From Anaerorhabdus furcosa (lineage in GTDB: Bacteria; Bacillota_I; Bacilli_A; Erysipelotrichales; Erysipelotrichaceae): 64,000 bases of DNA. Each line of letters starts with the position of its first letter. Position 1 is the first letter of the stretch. The translations under genes and the position numbers were made by a program. Below are positions 56,488 through 64,000 of this stretch, one piece after another. The stretch spans positions 186,001 through 250,000 of the forward strand of contig NZ_FUWY01000004.1 of the NCBI RefSeq assembly GCF_900167375.1, written 5' to 3'. A model generated the notes under the pieces. It saw only the letters and a program-made list of their open reading frames with translations, searched no databases and was not told the DNA's origin.

Positions 56488-56520
56488 TGGCACCTCAAAC
56501 AAACACAATTTGAGGTGCCA
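56488..56520. terminator. Terminator after the aldehyde dehydrogenase
   Basis: TGGCACCTCAAA / TTTGAGGTGCCA, 12-bp perfect stem with a 9-base loop, then TTTTA on the plus strand. Confidence 0.88.
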
Positions 56521-56568
56521 TTTTACTTGTTATTCAATCTCTGAATAATCCAAATCAAATTTTAGTAA

Positions 56569-56982
56569 TTAGCTTCTATAAGTATATTTTCTTGAAAACA
56601 ATACAATCCAGTAATAGATTACTGTTAAAACAATACCTATAGCAAATAAAACATAGGATAGAATTGAATTCAAGTAGTAAACTTCCACATAATAACTTAT
56701 AATACTTATCAATACACCTATAATTATAGCTCCATATAATTTCGAAATTCTAGAATCAAAATATTTCATTGGAATAAATAACGAAGCGATTTCTATCGCT
56801 TTGAGAGTAAAATATAACGCAGGATCAGAGTGATATTTTCTGATAAAAAATAAATCATTCAAATATGTCCAATTGGCTTTTGCAGGATATCCATCAGAAA
56901 TATAAAATAATAAACAAAGTATAGATACTCCAAAAACAACAAAAATAGCACTTAAAAATATTTTGTATTTTACCTCTTCCAA
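56569..56982 (-). CDS. Hypothetical four-helix membrane protein
   Basis: 137 aa. Hydrophobic spans: ILFLSAIFVVFGVSILCLLFYI-like near 8-29, SLFIPMKYF, KLYGAIIIGVLISIISYYV near 87-105, and YVLFAIGIVLTVIYYWIVLF near 111-130. A loop FFIRKYHSDPALYFTLKAIEIA is between. No family recognised. Unknown function; no partner genes on this side. Confidence 0.55.
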   Translation of the reverse strand: MEEVKYKIFLSAIFVVFGVSILCLLFYISDGYPAKANWTYLNDLFFIRKYHSDPALYFTLKAIEIASLFIPMKYFDSRISKLYGAIIIGVLISIISYYVEVYYLNSILSYVLFAIGIVLTVIYYWIVLFSRKYTYRS

Positions 56983-57308
56983 TAATTTATCCTCATTTCA
57001 TATATTACTCTATTCTGGTCTTGGTGTCATACCAACATAAATTGCAATTCTTATCGCTATTTTTTCATCACCAATTTTAAATAGATCTAGCTAAAATTAT
57101 AATTATTACTTATAGTTCGTAATTAAAAATGTACTGCTTTATGATTACATAATATCTCTTTTCATTTTTATATTCAATAGTAGAGGTTATTAATTCCATT
57201 TCCTTTAAACGATTATAAAAATAAAGATGAATCATGTAATGTTTTACTTTCATCTTGAAATTTTCTTAAATTACATATTCTATATTATTTATCAGCAAGT
57301 AAAATAAA
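56983..57308 (-). other. AT-rich gap with gene fragments
   Basis: No intact gene seen. Two minus-strand fragments: about 47 codons at 57110-57253 (MKVKHYMIHLYFYNRLKE..., no ribosome site), and an open tail at 57010-57087 reading FKIGDEKIAIRIAIYVGMTPRPE-stop. They lie in order and could be pieces of one former gene. No family named. Confidence 0.4.
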
Positions 57309-57340
57309 AGCATGAAATAGATTTTACTCTATGTCATGCT
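57309..57340 (-). terminator. purC terminator
   Basis: AGCATGA-CATAGA / TCTAT-TTCATGCT paired arms, then TTTATTTTA on the minus strand just after the purC stop. Confidence 0.75.
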
Positions 57341-57346
57341 AATTTT

Positions 57347-58030
57347 TTATTTTTCAAGAATAATTGATGTCAATTCGATTGGTTCAACAATTTTACCATC
57401 TTTGTAGACACGCATATTACCGCTTGCGATTTCATCAATCAAGATAACTTCATTGTTGTTATAGCCAAACTCAAATTTGATATCATATAAATCTAACCCT
57501 TTTTTCATTAAGTCTTCTGCAACAATCTTTGTGATTTCAAGAGTTTGTTTTTTCATGCTATCATACATTTCTTCACTCATTACACCTAATAATGCTAATG
57601 CATCTTTTGTAATTAGTGGATCTCCCTTTTCATCATCTTTCAATGTTGTTTCTACATAACCATTTGGGATTCTAGTTCCATCTTCAATATAAGCACCATA
57701 GCGACGAATGAAACTTCCTGTCGCAACAAGTCTACAAATTACTTCTAATCCTTTACCAAATACCGTAGCAGGTAAAACTTCCATTGTAGCTTCTTCTACA
57801 TTTGCACTCACATAATGAGTCTTGATTCCTTTTTCTTTTAGTATTTCAAAGAAATGGATAGATGTTTCAAGATTTGCTTTTCCAATACCATCGATTGTTA
57901 ATCCTACTGTATTTTCTCCTGGATCAAATACGCCATCTTTTCCTGTGCAATCATCTTTAAACTTCAATAGCACATTTCCATTGTCTAAAGAATAAACATC
58001 TTTAGTTTTCCCTTCGTAAACTTTTTTCAT
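57347..58030 (-). CDS. purC: Phosphoribosylaminoimidazole-succinocarboxamide synthase
   Basis: 227 aa SAICAR synthetase. [30 protein letters not shown] (about 1-30) is the ATP-binding start; [17 protein letters not shown] (about 92-108), IKFEFGYN (about 186-193), and [17 protein letters not shown] (about 197-213). It condenses CAIR and aspartate. No other pur gene is next to it, so it is isolated from any purine operon here. Own extended -10 promoter and a dyad upstream. Confidence 0.94.
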   Translation of the reverse strand: MKKVYEGKTKDVYSLDNGNVLLKFKDDCTGKDGVFDPGENTVGLTIDGIGKANLETSIHFFEILKEKGIKTHYVSANVEEATMEVLPATVFGKGLEVICRLVATGSFIRRYGAYIEDGTRIPNGYVETTLKDDEKGDPLITKDALALLGVMSEEMYDSMKKQTLEITKIVAEDLMKKGLDLYDIKFEFGYNNNEVILIDEIASGNMRVYKDGKIVEPIELTSIILEK

Positions 58031-58047
58031 TAACCTTTTCCTCCATG

Positions 58048-58077
58048 TTTAGGGTGCCCTAAAACGTTATTATTATA
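58048..58077 (-). promoter_or_regulatory. purC promoter with a TTTAGGG-TG-CCCTAAA dyad
   Basis: Minus-strand TGCTATAAT (extended -10; TATAAT at 58077-58072) and, between it and the ribosome site, a perfect 7-bp dyad TTTAGGG / CCCTAAA at 58048-58063. A role as operator or leader hairpin is possible. Confidence 0.5.
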
Positions 58078-58155
58078 GCACGCACGTTACATCATGAAAA
58101 TATTTTTTTCATGTATCCTTCGTTTATTTATTCAAATATCAAATTCAAATAAAAA

Positions 58156-58177
58156 GCTAATCAATTCATTGACTAAC
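58156..58177 (-). terminator. Hairpin at the end of the 58173 gene
   Basis: GTTAGTCAAT / ATTGATTAGC arms (one mismatch) around GA, then TTTTTATTT on the minus strand. Confidence 0.65.
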
Positions 58178-58763
58178 TTTTACTAAACTGTACCTCTATC
58201 ATAGCTAACTGCCCTGTATTATACTTTTGTGTCTTTAAATCTTTACGTTCTAACAAATAGAAATCAACTGCTTCCCACAAAGCGAATGTACCTGCAATGG
58301 ACAAAAATTCCATAAAGATGTTACCTAAATTTGCTAGTTGCAATGAGAAATAAATACCTAACAATACAACACCAACAACGGTTAGGGCAATTACCTTAAT
58401 TTTATTTATCTTTAAATCTAGGATTTTATCTCTTAATTCAACACTATAGCGCTCAACAATTAGCTTTTGGATTAATTCCTGTTCACTTTTGGTAAACTCT
58501 CGATTGCAAAATCGAACAATGATTGGATACTTAACCGGAACTGGATAACTCTTTCGTTCTATAAATGCATACAACTCTTCATTCATTTCTATTTGATTAC
58601 CATAGGACAGTGGATCAAACAATTCCAATTGGCTTGCATCAACATAGATTATTGCCTTATCATCTTCTAAATATTCTTGATAAATATATTGGTTTAAATC
58701 TGGCATTTCTTTCTCAAACTTTTTAAGTTTTGTTAGAAATGTTTTTATTTCATCTTTTGCCAT
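58173..58763 (-). CDS. Hypothetical protein with two C-terminal membrane helices
   Basis: 196 aa. An N-terminal soluble part of about 120 residues (DEIKTFLTKLKKFEKEMPDLNQYIY..., YAFIERKSYPVPVKYPIIVRFCNREF), then helices KVIALTVVGVVLLGIYFSLQLA (about 122-143) and FMEFLSIAGTFALWEAVDFYLL (about 149-170), and an acidic/basic tail. No enzyme motif. The same strand and one-base gap to the rhodanese gene suggest an operon. Unknown. Confidence 0.6.
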   Translation of the reverse strand: MAKDEIKTFLTKLKKFEKEMPDLNQYIYQEYLEDDKAIIYVDASQLELFDPLSYGNQIEMNEELYAFIERKSYPVPVKYPIIVRFCNREFTKSEQELIQKLIVERYSVELRDKILDLKINKIKVIALTVVGVVLLGIYFSLQLANLGNIFMEFLSIAGTFALWEAVDFYLLERKDLKTQKYNTGQLAMIEVQFSKS

Positions 58764-58764
58764 A

Positions 58765-59139
58765 TTATTTAACTAATCCATAGCTCCAATTGTTTACACC
58801 ACCAAAATCAAAGACATGGCTAAAGCCAAGTTTTACTAATTCATTGGATGCTGTTTTACTACGATTACCGCTACGACAATAAACAAGAATTGTATCTTCC
58901 TTATTTAGTTCATTACTTCTTGTTCTAATTTCATCCAAGGGTATATTAATTGCACCTTCAATATGACCTTCTTGAAATTCTTCAACTGTTCTTACATCTA
59001 AAATAATAACCTTTTCTTCTTGCATCATTTTATATGCTTCCTTTGAATTAATTGTTTTATACCCATCACCACCTGAACATGATGATAGAAATCCAAGGGA
59101 TAGTGCAATAAGCATCGTTTTAAATAATGAACGTTTCAT
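58765..59139 (-). CDS. Rhodanese-like domain lipoprotein
   Basis: 124 aa from the ATG at 59139. Signal peptide ends in SLGFLSSC (lipobox, Cys about 20). The rhodanese domain has ILDVRTVEEFQEGHIEGAINIPLDEI (about 45-70) and the active loop VYCRSGNRSK with catalytic Cys (about 87-96). As an outside-anchored sulfurtransferase, it could handle persulfide or thiosulfate. Overlaps the nitroreductase stop by 20 bases. Start at 59187 would only add a charged leader. Confidence 0.88.
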   Translation of the reverse strand: MKRSLFKTMLIALSLGFLSSCSGGDGYKTINSKEAYKMMQEEKVIILDVRTVEEFQEGHIEGAINIPLDEIRTRSNELNKEDTILVYCRSGNRSKTASNELVKLGFSHVFDFGGVNNWSYGLVK

Positions 59140-59629
59140 AATGAACCTTTTCTTCTTCGTAACGATTGTCAACTTCTCTTTCTTCATCTGGATGACCTAT
59201 TGATATACACGCAATTGGAAGAATAGGAGAAGGCAATTTGAATTCAGTTTGATAAAATTCTTTCATTTCATCAATTTTAACACCTAACCAAACGGCTCCT
59301 AACCCAAGTTCATGAGCTGCCAGTAAAATATTCTCAACTGCAGCTGAACAATCATTAATTAAATAGTCACGTTCAAGTAACTCACTATCACCACACACTA
59401 AGATTGCCATGGGTGCTGATGCAAGCATTTTATAGTATTTACCAAATTCAGCTAATTTATTTAATTTTTCACGATCTTGAATGACTACAAAATGCCATGG
59501 TCTTCTGTTTCTTGCTGATGGTGCACAAAAACCTGCTTCAAGTAATGCATGAATCATTTCTTTGCTTACTAATTCATTTGTATATTTACGTATACTTCTT
59601 CTTGTTTTGATTGCATCTAATGTATTCAT
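59120..59629 (-). CDS. Nitroreductase family protein
   Basis: 169 aa. It begins MNTLDAIKTRRSIRKYTNEL with the FMN-binding RRSIRKY, then APSARNRRPWHFVVIQD (about 36-52) and LAAHELGLGAVWLGVKID (about 107-124). The small form, FMN-dependent. ATGA overlap with the ArsC-like gene upstream, so same operon with rhodanese and the 58173 gene. Unrelated in detail to the 370-963 nitroreductase. Confidence 0.9.
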   Translation of the reverse strand: MNTLDAIKTRRSIRKYTNELVSKEMIHALLEAGFCAPSARNRRPWHFVVIQDREKLNKLAEFGKYYKMLASAPMAILVCGDSELLERDYLINDCSAAVENILLAAHELGLGAVWLGVKIDEMKEFYQTEFKLPSPILPIACISIGHPDEEREVDNRYEEEKVHYETFII

Positions 59630-59979
59630 ACTAAATCAATCCATTCCTTTTCTTTAAATCCTACTAACACTTTGTCCTCTGTGATAACAATAGGTCTTTT
59701 CACTAACATACCATCAGTCGCAAGCAATTGAATTTGTTCTTCATCACTCATTGTAGGTAACTTTTTAGTTAATTCCAGCTCACGATATAACATTCCACTT
59801 GTATTAAAGAATCGCTTAATTGGATATCCACTTTTCTTAATCCATGCTTTTAATTCTTTTTCTGTTGGATGTTCAAGTTTAATATCTCTAAATTCATAAT
59901 CGATATTTCTTGCATCTAACCACGCTCTTGCTTTTTGACATGTTGTACATTTTGGATAACAGATAAATTTCATTTTCAT
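59626..59979 (-). CDS. ArsC/Spx-family thioredoxin-fold reductase
   Basis: 117 aa. FICYPKCTTCQKARAWLDARNIDYEFRDI (about 5-33), CxxC near the N-terminus (C10-C13 of MKMKFICYPKCTTC), LKAWIKKSGYPIKRFFNTSG (about 48-67), and RPIVITEDKVLVGFKEKEW at the end. That is the YffB/ArsC/Spx family; the residues for RNA polymerase binding of true Spx are not evident, so a reductase or glutaredoxin-like role is likelier. It abuts the DUF1905 gene (TAA then ATG). Confidence 0.85.
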   Translation of the reverse strand: MKMKFICYPKCTTCQKARAWLDARNIDYEFRDIKLEHPTEKELKAWIKKSGYPIKRFFNTSGMLYRELELTKKLPTMSDEEQIQLLATDGMLVKRPIVITEDKVLVGFKEKEWIDLV

Positions 59980-59980
59980 T

Positions 59981-60250
59981 TTATTCTCGCTCCTTTATTG
60001 TTACGCTTATTGTATCTCCTGCTTGTTTATTAATTTTAGCACGAATTTCTTTTCGAATGCCAATGATATGTCCTGGTGTTTTCATTCTTACTAAACTACC
60101 ATCATAAGATTCGCCATCAAAGGTTGCATGCACTTTAACTCTTCCTTTACCAAATTCAGTTTTCACATCATATGGAAATTCTATGTATGCACCATCAATA
60201 TCAGGAACTTTTTGTATAACTGCATCAAATTGATATTGTTTTGAATTCAT
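59981..60250 (-). CDS. DUF1905 domain protein
   Basis: 89 aa. It reads QFDAVIQKVPDIDGAYIEFPYDVKTEFGKGRVKVHATFDG (about 7-46), then LVRMKTPGHIIGIRKEIRAKINKQAGDTISVTIKE (about 53-87), the DUF1905 beta-barrel text. Function unknown; often fused to YdeI-type domains, absent here. First gene of the small thiol/redox operon. Confidence 0.88.
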   Translation of the reverse strand: MNSKQYQFDAVIQKVPDIDGAYIEFPYDVKTEFGKGRVKVHATFDGESYDGSLVRMKTPGHIIGIRKEIRAKINKQAGDTISVTIKERE

Positions 60251-60315
60251 AATTAACCCTCTTTCATTCTTATTATATGTTATTCTATTTAATTTTGTTC
60301 AATCATGCATTAGAA

Positions 60316-60333
60316 AAAGCGGTTTCCCGCTTT
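60316..60333 (-). terminator. Terminator after the M56-M23 gene
   Basis: AAAGCGG / CCGCTTT with GAAA loop on the minus strand, then TTCT. It overlaps the gene's stop by two bases. Confidence 0.78.
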
Positions 60334-61714
60334 ATTGAATTAATTCAAGGGTGTTACTTAATTTATTACCATCACTATCCATAATAGCGAAGTGCAAATG
60401 TTCACCTGATGCTTGTCCAGTCATTCCTGTTACACCAATGACATCGCCTTGCTTCACTGAATCTCCTTCTTTTAATGATGACTCATTCTTCATTTGTCCA
60501 TAGAATGATTTCGAATCACCATGATCAATAACTATGTAATTACCTGTCGATTTGTCAAATCCAACTTCTTCAACACTACCTTCTGCAATAGCGTAAATGT
60601 CAGCGTTTTTATTACTTGGATCTTTGATATCAATCGCATCATGCCCAGCGTAACATCCCCAACCACATGTTACTTCAAAATTCTTTAAAGGTGCAATATA
60701 ACTTACTTCTTTATTTTCTGTTTCAGCACTAGGGGTAGTTGATGGTTCAGTCGTTGGTGTAGTGCTTACTTCTGGTGTTGGTGTTACTTCAATTGTTGGT
60801 GTTGGTGAAGGCTTTGATTCTTTAGTTGGATTGCTTAATAGAGGTATAATTAATAAACCTCCTATTAAAAGACAAGCCAGTAATACCCAAAAACTTGGTT
60901 TTTTATAATTTAACATATGTTTAATTCTCTCTTTCGTATTAGATTCGCTAAATGAGACAACCATGATATATGGATTAATCGCAAATTCTAGTAAGGTCAT
61001 TCCAAATGATTGCTTACACTTATCACCAAGGCGACGAATTACTTTTTCATCACAAGAATATTCCATATCTTTGCTCATGACATAGAAACTAAGCCAAACA
61101 AACGGATTAAACCAGTGAATCATGGTAACAATCAAAGCAATTGATTTGATGAGTGTATCTTTTCTTTCAACATGAATAATTTCATGGGCAAGAATAATTT
61201 GCTTTTGTCGTTTATTTAAATTAAGAGGTATATATATTTTAGGTTTAAATATTCCAAATACAAATGGCATTGAGATGGATTCTGATTCATAGATGTTATC
61301 CACCATCTTTATTGAATACTTCAATGTTTTCTTAATTTTGATATAGCAAACTATTGTATATAGAATTAAGCCTAACATTCCACAAATCCATACAATCGAT
61401 AAAATATCTAGTAATGAAATTGAGTGGCTTGCAACAATTGTTTCTGTCATTGTACCTTTGATTACTTCTACAGTTACTGGTATGTCCTCAACGATTCGAT
61501 CTGATAGTGTTGAAGGTACACTTAAAATACTCGCTTTACTTTCAAATGTTATTGGAAAGATTAAGCGAATTAATACAAATAACCAAAGAGAGTAACTGAA
61601 TATTTTAGGGGCTTTTCTAAATAACAATCGAACCACTAATACAACTAGTATTACAACACTAGCGCCAATAGACATAGAGACTATTGTTTTAAATAGTGAT
61701 GTTATTGTTTCCAA
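60332..61714 (-). CDS. M56 (BlaR1-like) metallopeptidase fused to an M23 (LytM) domain
   Basis: 460 aa. N-terminal M56 half: four hydrophobic helices (about 13-31, 36-57, 100-125, 190-215) and the zinc motif AHEIIHVERKD (about 175-185) facing the cytoplasm, then MEYSCDEKVIRRL, typical of BlaR1/MecR1. A fifth helix (VLLACLLIGGLLIIPLL) leads to a PT-rich spacer (about 292-330) and an M23 domain: WGCYAGHDAIDIKD (about 355-368) and GEHLHFAIM with HxH. It may sense or cut peptidoglycan outside and cleave a repressor inside. BlaI-type gene upstream. Confidence 0.88.
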   Translation of the reverse strand: METITSLFKTIVSMSIGASVVILVVLVVRLLFRKAPKIFSYSLWLFVLIRLIFPITFESKASILSVPSTLSDRIVEDIPVTVEVIKGTMTETIVASHSISLLDILSIVWICGMLGLILYTIVCYIKIKKTLKYSIKMVDNIYESESISMPFVFGIFKPKIYIPLNLNKRQKQIILAHEIIHVERKDTLIKSIALIVTMIHWFNPFVWLSFYVMSKDMEYSCDEKVIRRLGDKCKQSFGMTLLEFAINPYIMVVSFSESNTKERIKHMLNYKKPSFWVLLACLLIGGLLIIPLLSNPTKESKPSPTPTIEVTPTPEVSTTPTTEPSTTPSAETENKEVSYIAPLKNFEVTCGWGCYAGHDAIDIKDPSNKNADIYAIAEGSVEEVGFDKSTGNYIVIDHGDSKSFYGQMKNESSLKEGDSVKQGDVIGVTGMTGQASGEHLHFAIMDSDGNKLSNTLELIQ

Positions 61715-61726
61715 CTAAAATCACCT

Positions 61727-62077
61727 CTATTCTTTGTAGTTATCAATTAATTTCTTTAAATCATCTACTTCTTTCTTAGATAACTTCTTATCTGATAAGA
61801 ATGCAGTTACAAACTTAGGTAATGATCCTGAGAATGTATTTTCAATTACATCTTCACTTTCAACCTTTTGAATTTCTTCCCTTTTCACAAGAGCAGATAC
61901 CATTGAATTATTATTCTTTACAGCACCTTTTTCTTGTAGACGTTTTAAGAAAGTGTACGTAGTTGATTTCTTCCAATCAAAAATATCAGCACAAATTGAT
62001 ACTAATTCTCCTGACGGAATAGGTTCATTATCCCAAATCAATGCCATGAACCGAATTTCAGTACTTGTAAGTTTCAT
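61727..62077 (-). CDS. BlaI/MecI-family repressor
   Basis: 116 aa. Winged helix KLTSTEIRFMALIWDNEPIPSGELVSICADIFDWKKSTTYTFLKRLQEKGAVK (about 2-54) is the BlaI/CopY pattern (DWkxxTvxTxLxRLxxKGxv). The C-terminal half dimerises (KLSKKEVDDLKKLIDNY). Represses its own operon and is cut by the M56 partner 12 bases downstream. A dyad at 62091-62106 is the probable operator. Confidence 0.9.
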   Translation of the reverse strand: MKLTSTEIRFMALIWDNEPIPSGELVSICADIFDWKKSTTYTFLKRLQEKGAVKNNNSMVSALVKREEIQKVESEDVIENTFSGSLPKFVTAFLSDKKLSKKEVDDLKKLIDNYKE

Positions 62078-62090
62078 TTTACCACCTCGA

Positions 62091-62106
62091 GTCTACCAAC
62101 GTAGTC
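62091..62106 (-). promoter_or_regulatory. BlaI-type operator dyad
   Basis: GACTAC-GTTG-GTAGAC on the minus strand, one mismatch in the outer arm, 14 bases upstream of the BlaI start. It resembles the TACA/TGTA-type BlaI box. Not scored. Confidence 0.55.
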
Positions 62107-62294
62107 TTATACACATGAAGTTTATCCCATTGTTTCCTCTTTGTCAATAATCAAATACTAGATAAATCCTTTTCTTTATTCATTACTATTCAAAATGTCA
62201 TAAATTCTTAAGTATTTATCATTCTTTCTATATATACATCACTAATTGTTCGTACTAAAATAGAACTATTATTCAAACTTAGAAAGGGGCATCT

Positions 62295-63134
62295 ATGAAA
62301 CGACTACGCCAAATTTTTCTTATGATGTTAGTTCTATTACTATGTGGATTAGGTATTCTATTTTATTCATATAAAATAGAACCAGCATCTCTTGTGATTA
62401 ATCAAATCGATCTGGATATCTCATCCCTCAATGAGAAACTTGTTATTGTGCAGTTATCTGATATTGAAATCAGTAAAAACTATAAACCGAATAATTTGAA
62501 AAATGTTGTAGAGAAAGTAAATCGATTGAATCCTGATCTTATTGTATTTACTGGTGATTTATTTAGTAATTATGCATTGTATAAGCCAACAACAGAAGTA
62601 ATCACCTACTTAAGTCAACTCGATGCATCTTTAGGAAAATACGCAATCTTTGGAAATAATGATCATGGTGGTGGTGCCGTTCGTCAATATGAAAATATAA
62701 TGAATCAGTCTGGATTTATTGTGTTAAAAAACGAAAGTCAAACCATTCAGTTGGCTTCTGGAGAAACGATTTATATGACAGGTTTAGATGATGATTTGTT
62801 AGGTAATTCAAATATTGTAGATGCTTTTGTAAATTATGATAAGCAATCCTCTCTTAATTTATTACTTATTCATGAACCCTATTTAATCGATCATTTATTA
62901 GATTATCCCTATGACCTTGCGTTATCTGGTCATACCCATGGTGGGCAAATTGATTTTCCTTTCATTGATACTTCTTTATTATTAAGTCCTCTTGAAAATA
63001 AATATTTATCTGGACTCTATTCCTTTGATAACCAAAGACAAACAACTCTTTATGTCAATCATGGTCTTGGTACATCTCGTCTTCCTCTACGCTTTATGGT
63101 GCCCCCAGAAATAACTATTTTTACATTGCATTAA
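62295..63134 (+). CDS. Calcineurin-like metallophosphoesterase, noncanonical metal motifs
   Basis: 279 aa. One N-terminal helix (about 4-26, FLMMLVLLLCGLGILFYSY) anchors it, catalytic part outside. Motif 1, normally DxH, reads QLSDIEISK (about 54-62): Asp kept, His replaced by Glu. Motif 2 is FTGDLF (about 88-93). Motif 3, normally GNHD/E, reads GNNDHGGG (about 118-125). Motif 4-5 are IHEPYLID and SGHTHGGQIDFP (about 209-220). So it belongs to the YaeI/YkoQ branch with altered ligands. A GGGG-type site precedes the ATG. Confidence 0.85.
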   Translation: MKRLRQIFLMMLVLLLCGLGILFYSYKIEPASLVINQIDLDISSLNEKLVIVQLSDIEISKNYKPNNLKNVVEKVNRLNPDLIVFTGDLFSNYALYKPTTEVITYLSQLDASLGKYAIFGNNDHGGGAVRQYENIMNQSGFIVLKNESQTIQLASGETIYMTGLDDDLLGNSNIVDAFVNYDKQSSLNLLLIHEPYLIDHLLDYPYDLALSGHTHGGQIDFPFIDTSLLLSPLENKYLSGLYSFDNQRQTTLYVNHGLGTSRLPLRFMVPPEITIFTLH

Positions 63135-63168
63135 TATGGATTCCCAATTCCATCGAGTCCATAAAGAA

Positions 63169-63195
63169 AAGAAAGTTCATTTATTGAACTTTCTT
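63169..63195. terminator. Bidirectional terminator
   Basis: AAGAAAGTTCA / TGAACTTTCTT, 11-bp perfect stem with loop TTTAT, overlapping the stop of the convergent PNPOx gene. Confidence 0.85.
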
Positions 63196-63613
63196 ATAGT
63201 GTGAAATCTTCATTACTGAAATTCGAATAATATCTACCTTTGCTTGCAGTAAACTTTAATACACAATAATCTGGATCGCTTACACCACCTGGATAATACA
63301 TCGTGTCACCTTCACGCCATATTCTCTTTTTTGATGCTTGATCTTCAAGAACTTCTATTGTACCAACTAAACTGCAACCTCTGAAGAAACGATTATCTAC
63401 AAAATAGATGCTTGCTTTAGGATTTTCTTTAAAATAATTTACTTTATTTGAAGAAGTATTGGTAGTGAAATAGAACTCTTTAATTCCATCTCTTTCTCTT
63501 GGTGCAAGCATTGCTTTAGTAATTGGATAGCCTTCCGTATCAACATAACTTATATAAGCTGTTTTGCATTTATCAATTAAGTTACCCAAAGTTTGCTCTT
63601 TATTTCTCATCAT
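63194..63613 (-). CDS. Pyridoxamine 5'-phosphate oxidase-family (FMN-binding split barrel) protein
   Basis: 139 aa. YISYVDTEGYPITKAML (about 21-37), EFYFTTNTSSNKVNYFKENPKASIYFVDN (about 46-74), and the C-terminal VLKFTASKGRYYSNF (about 121-135) fit the general-stress-protein 26-type flavin barrel. It lacks the residues of true PdxH as far as I see. Binds FMN or F420-like cofactors; role unknown. Either of two tandem ATGs may start it. Confidence 0.85.
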   Translation of the reverse strand: MMRNKEQTLGNLIDKCKTAYISYVDTEGYPITKAMLAPRERDGIKEFYFTTNTSSNKVNYFKENPKASIYFVDNRFFRGCSLVGTIEVLEDQASKKRIWREGDTMYYPGGVSDPDYCVLKFTASKGRYYSNFSNEDFTL

Positions 63614-63669
63614 AATTTAGCCCTCGCTCTACCATGATTTTATCATAAAATCACGTTAGAAGTCATAAA

Positions 63670-64000
63670 TTATTCAAGCTCAAATCGGTTCAAATTATAA
63701 CCGCTATTTTCCAATATTTCTTTTATTTCTTCTAGACGATATTCATCTAGTTGTATAGTTTCTCCATGCCCTCTATTTCCAGATTCAGTTGAATAAACTG
63801 TCTCTACTGCAAGAAACCCTCGTCTTTCATCGTATTCTATTAATGTTTCTAATTTATTTGTATGATAACTTACTATGTATTCTTGTATATAGTTTTTCAA
63901 GAATTCCATTTGCTTATCTGAAAATTGTGCCGTATATTTTCTTATTGCTGGACGAAAATTCTCATCATTTTCTTCTTCATATTCATACAACGTATAGCTT
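63670..64000 (-). CDS. Hypothetical protein, 5' end beyond window
   Basis: Open frame ends ...GYNLNRFELE at 63670 and is still open at 64000 (SYTLYEYEEENDENF read at the right edge), so the start is likely outside. A TTG at 63990 could also start it. Acidic, with IQEYIVSYHTNKLETLIEYDERRGFLAVETVYS in the middle. No family recognised; a small soluble beta/alpha protein. Confidence 0.5.
   Translation of the reverse strand, partial: SYTLYEYEEENDENFRPAIRKYTAQFSDKQMEFLKNYIQEYIVSYHTNKLETLIEYDERRGFLAVETVYSTESGNRGHGETIQLDEYRLEEIKEILENSGYNLNRFELE

Noticed and set aside
57110-57253. 47-aa gene
   Set aside because: No ribosome site and not conserved-looking in full; treated as a fragment.

Overview
The window reads as a stretch of chromosome from a low-GC Gram-positive (Firmicutes) bacterium. 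Three classic Firmicutes neighbourhoods show this: rnpB-gpsB next to recU-ponA, dnaD-nth, and yqeG-yqeH-yhbY-nadD/yqeK-rsfS-yqeM. A type-B RNase P RNA and many AGGAGG-type ribosome binding sites agree. TGA is used as an ordinary stop, so this is not a UGA-Trp mollicute. AT-richness, the NadD-YqeK fusion and the overall gene set make me favour an Erysipelotrichia-like lineage. That is an inference from style, not a database match.

Layout. 1-3.1 kb: small accessory genes (GyrI-like fragment, nitroreductase, MFS efflux pump, MazG-like protein). 3.1-16 kb: a mostly housekeeping block with recA, pgsA, rnpB, gpsB, recU, ponA, an orphan pilin-like gene, nth, dnaD, mtnN and the yqe ribosome-maturation/NAD operon. 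16-20.5 kb: a HAD phosphatase, a MazG-type pyrophosphohydrolase and a four-gene OpuC-type osmoprotectant ABC transporter. 20.6-27 kb: an SPFH membrane protein coupled to a 57-aa Arc-like DNA-binding protein, then topoisomerase IV (parC, parE) divergent from plsY. 27-34 kb: an acetyltransferase, two peptidase-family proteins, an amidohydrolase, a Gfo/Idh/MocA oxidoreductase and a VTC-domain protein.

33.9-36.8 kb is a zone of gene decay. It holds a 44-aa AgrD-like peptide gene, a secreted protein and a lipoprotein in one tightly coupled minus-strand unit. Facing it is a broken GHKL (AgrC-like) sensor-kinase gene with several frameshifts and a stop. A 20-bp-period direct repeat lies between them. 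This looks like a peptide-signalling locus that has lost its sensor and shows no AgrB or AgrA here.

36.8-45 kb: glycerol catabolism (glpK, GlpA-like dehydrogenase with a BFD domain, FAD oxidoreductase, DUF1667 protein, CDP-alcohol phosphatidyltransferase), a divergent GH13 glucosidase with a methyltransferase-like protein, and an XRE regulator. 45-47.4 kb: DUF1003 protein, CorA transporter and an acetyltransferase. 47.5-54.2 kb: a nearly self-contained sigma-54 module with a mannose-family PTS (IIB, IIC, IID), a near-perfect -24/-12 promoter, a LevR-type activator, rpoN itself and a second IIB. 54.2-64 kb: a TspO-related membrane protein, an aldehyde dehydrogenase, purC, a small redox/thiol cluster (rhodanese lipoprotein, nitroreductase, ArsC-like), a BlaI plus M56-M23 sensor pair, a metallophosphoesterase and two small genes.

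No tRNA, rRNA operon, CRISPR array, prophage or intact insertion sequence was recognised. Hairpin terminators were found by eye and not scored for energy.
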